A DNA stretch of 22,307 nt, from the NCBI GenBank assembly GCA_022837185.1, contig JALHJD010000015.1, positions 1 through 22,307 on the forward strand, in the 5' to 3' direction. This document shows positions 21,243 to 22,307 of the stretch, piece by piece. Source of the stretch: Desulfobacteraceae bacterium. GTDB lineage: Bacteria > Desulfobacterota > Desulfobulbia > Desulfobulbales > Desulfobulbaceae. Made by a program: the position numbers and the translations under genes. Each line of letters begins with the position of its first letter. Position 1 is the first letter of the stretch. Below the pieces are notes generated by a model, which did no database searches, was not told the origin of the DNA, and saw only the letters and a program-made list of their open reading frames with translations.

Positions 21243-22307
21243 TGTTTGCCCCGCCCGATTTCAACGAGCTCCGGCAGTGGATCTTCCGGTCGACCGAAGA
21301 GGATGTCCGTTCGGCCCTGAACAGGGACCGGCTCGATATCCGCGGCCTTGCCTCCCTGATTTCCCCCGCGGCCGAGAGCTTTCTGCCGCAGATGGCCCGC
21401 CGTTCCGCCTGGATCACCAACCAGCGTTTCGGCAAGGTCATCCAGATTTACGCGCCCCTGTATCTCTCCAACCTGTGCACGAACAGGTGCGCGTACTGCG
21501 GTTTTTCCGTCAACAACACCATTCCCCGCCGCAAACTCTCCCTTGACGAGGCGGAAGCGGAGGCCACGATCCTGCACCGGCGGGGCTTCCGGCACATTCT
21601 GCTGGTGAGCGGCGAAGCGCCCCGGGCGCTGGGGACGGATTATCTGGAGGAGCTGGCCCTGCGCCTGCGCGACAGGTTCGCCGCCCTTTCCATTGAAGTC
21701 CAGCCCCTGGACAGCGACGAATACGTCCGGCTTTTCCGGGCCGGAATCACAGCGGTGGCGGTGTACCAGGAAACCTACGACCGGGAAGTGTACGCCCGGG
21801 TCCATCACGGGGGCCGGAAACGGGACTATGACTACCGGCTCGACACTCCGGCGCGGGCGGCCGCCGCCGGTATGCGGGAAGTCGGCCTCGGCGCCCTGCT
21901 GGGACTGACCGACTGGCGGACCGAAGGTCTTGCCCTGGCCCTGCATCTGCAGTGGCTGCGCAAGCGGTTCTGGCAGACCGCGTTCACCGTCAGCTTTCCC
22001 CGCCTCCGTCCGGCGGCGGGAGAATTTCAGCCCCCCTTCCCGGTCAGCGAAAGAAATCTCAGCCAGTTGCTCTTCGCCCTGCGGCTGTTCGATCACGATG
22101 TCGGCCTCATTCTTTCCACCCGGGAGGAGGAGAGATTCCGCAACGGCATGGTCGGGCTCGGCCCGACCAGGTATTCGGCCGGCTCCTGCACCGCCCCCGG
22201 CGGCTACGGGCGCCCCGAACAGGGCGGGGAGCAGTTCAGCATCGGCGACCACCGCAATATTACCGAGGTGAGCAACGCTCTCATTGCCAAGGGATTCGAT
22301 CCGGTCT
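21242..22307 (+). CDS. thiH: 2-iminoacetate synthase ThiH (cut by window edge)
   Basis: A radical SAM tyrosine lyase that supplies dehydroglycine to ThiG in anaerobes and facultative bacteria (aerobes usually use ThiO). About 355 codons are visible, close to the normal length of about 370, so only the end is missing. The iron-sulfur motif is LCTNRCAYCGF (Cys79, Cys83, Cys86). Other family segments are NQRFGKVIQIYAPLYLSN before it, HILLVSGEAP, SIEVQPLD, VYQETYD, HHGGRKRDYDYRLDTPARAAAAG, LGALLGLTDWR and SFPRLRP, plus STREEERFRN. The ATG overlaps the thiG stop by one base; no strong ribosome site is seen, so translation is likely coupled. ThiH rather than ThiO agrees with an anaerobic host. Confidence 0.96.
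   Translation, partial: MFAPPDFNELRQWIFRSTEEDVRSALNRDRLDIRGLASLISPAAESFLPQMARRSAWITNQRFGKVIQIYAPLYLSNLCTNRCAYCGFSVNNTIPRRKLSLDEAEAEATILHRRGFRHILLVSGEAPRALGTDYLEELALRLRDRFAALSIEVQPLDSDEYVRLFRAGITAVAVYQETYDREVYARVHHGGRKRDYDYRLDTPARAAAAGMREVGLGALLGLTDWRTEGLALALHLQWLRKRFWQTAFTVSFPRLRPAAGEFQPPFPVSERNLSQLLFALRLFDHDVGLILSTREEERFRNGMVGLGPTRYSAGSCTAPGGYGRPEQGGEQFSIGDHRNITEVSNALIAKGFDPV

Overview
The window looks like a GC-rich chromosomal segment of a Gram-negative anaerobe, most plausibly of the Desulfobacterota (former Deltaproteobacteria). The clues are a DUF4388 protein paired with Roadblock/LC7 proteins, polyphosphate genes (PPK2 twice, CHAD, SixA-like), exported MORN and rhodanese proteins, and a shortened GlmU-like enzyme. 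This placement is inference from gene content only; no rRNA or tRNA gene is present.

Left part (1-7545, all minus strand): probably one long transcription unit. A promoter-like site at 7517-7545 and a leader with two hairpins precede an exported protein of about 20 MORN repeats. A small DUF4177-like protein follows, then a tightly overlapping block of M20 amidohydrolase, YbdK-type glutamate-amine/cysteine ligase, cytosolic-looking gamma-glutamyltransferase, and the oligopeptide ABC permeases YejB and YejE (YejE runs off the left edge). The last four junctions overlap by 1-10 bases, so the products are likely made together. They would fit an uptake and gamma-glutamyl/acyl-peptide processing pathway.

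Middle part (7546-12715): a plus-strand exported rhodanese-like protein without the catalytic cysteine faces a minus-strand pair, a DUF4388 plus Roadblock-like protein and a Roadblock/LC7 protein whose reading frame is broken by one extra base. Next on the minus strand come a SixA-like phosphatase, a CHAD (polyphosphate-binding) protein and argJ, with a good sigma-70 site upstream of argJ.

Right part (12792-22307, mostly plus strand): cardiolipin synthase, a calcineurin-like phosphodiesterase and two tandem polyphosphate kinases 2 come first. A convergent gene of unknown function follows, whose 3' end lies across a 15-bp perfect hairpin. A 316-base intergenic region then holds a large inverted array of 7-base repeats (TAGGCTG / CAGCCTA) that runs up to the start codon of a WYL-domain regulator. 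The window ends with a truncated GlmU-like nucleotidyltransferase and a thiamine thiazole operon thiS-thiG-thiH (thiH runs off the right edge), preceded by a strong sigma-70 site.

Most unusual points: the heptamer inverted array, the gamma-glutamyl/Yej operon, the frameshifted Roadblock gene, the cysteine-less rhodanese, and CHAD, SixA and two PPK2 genes within 7 kb.
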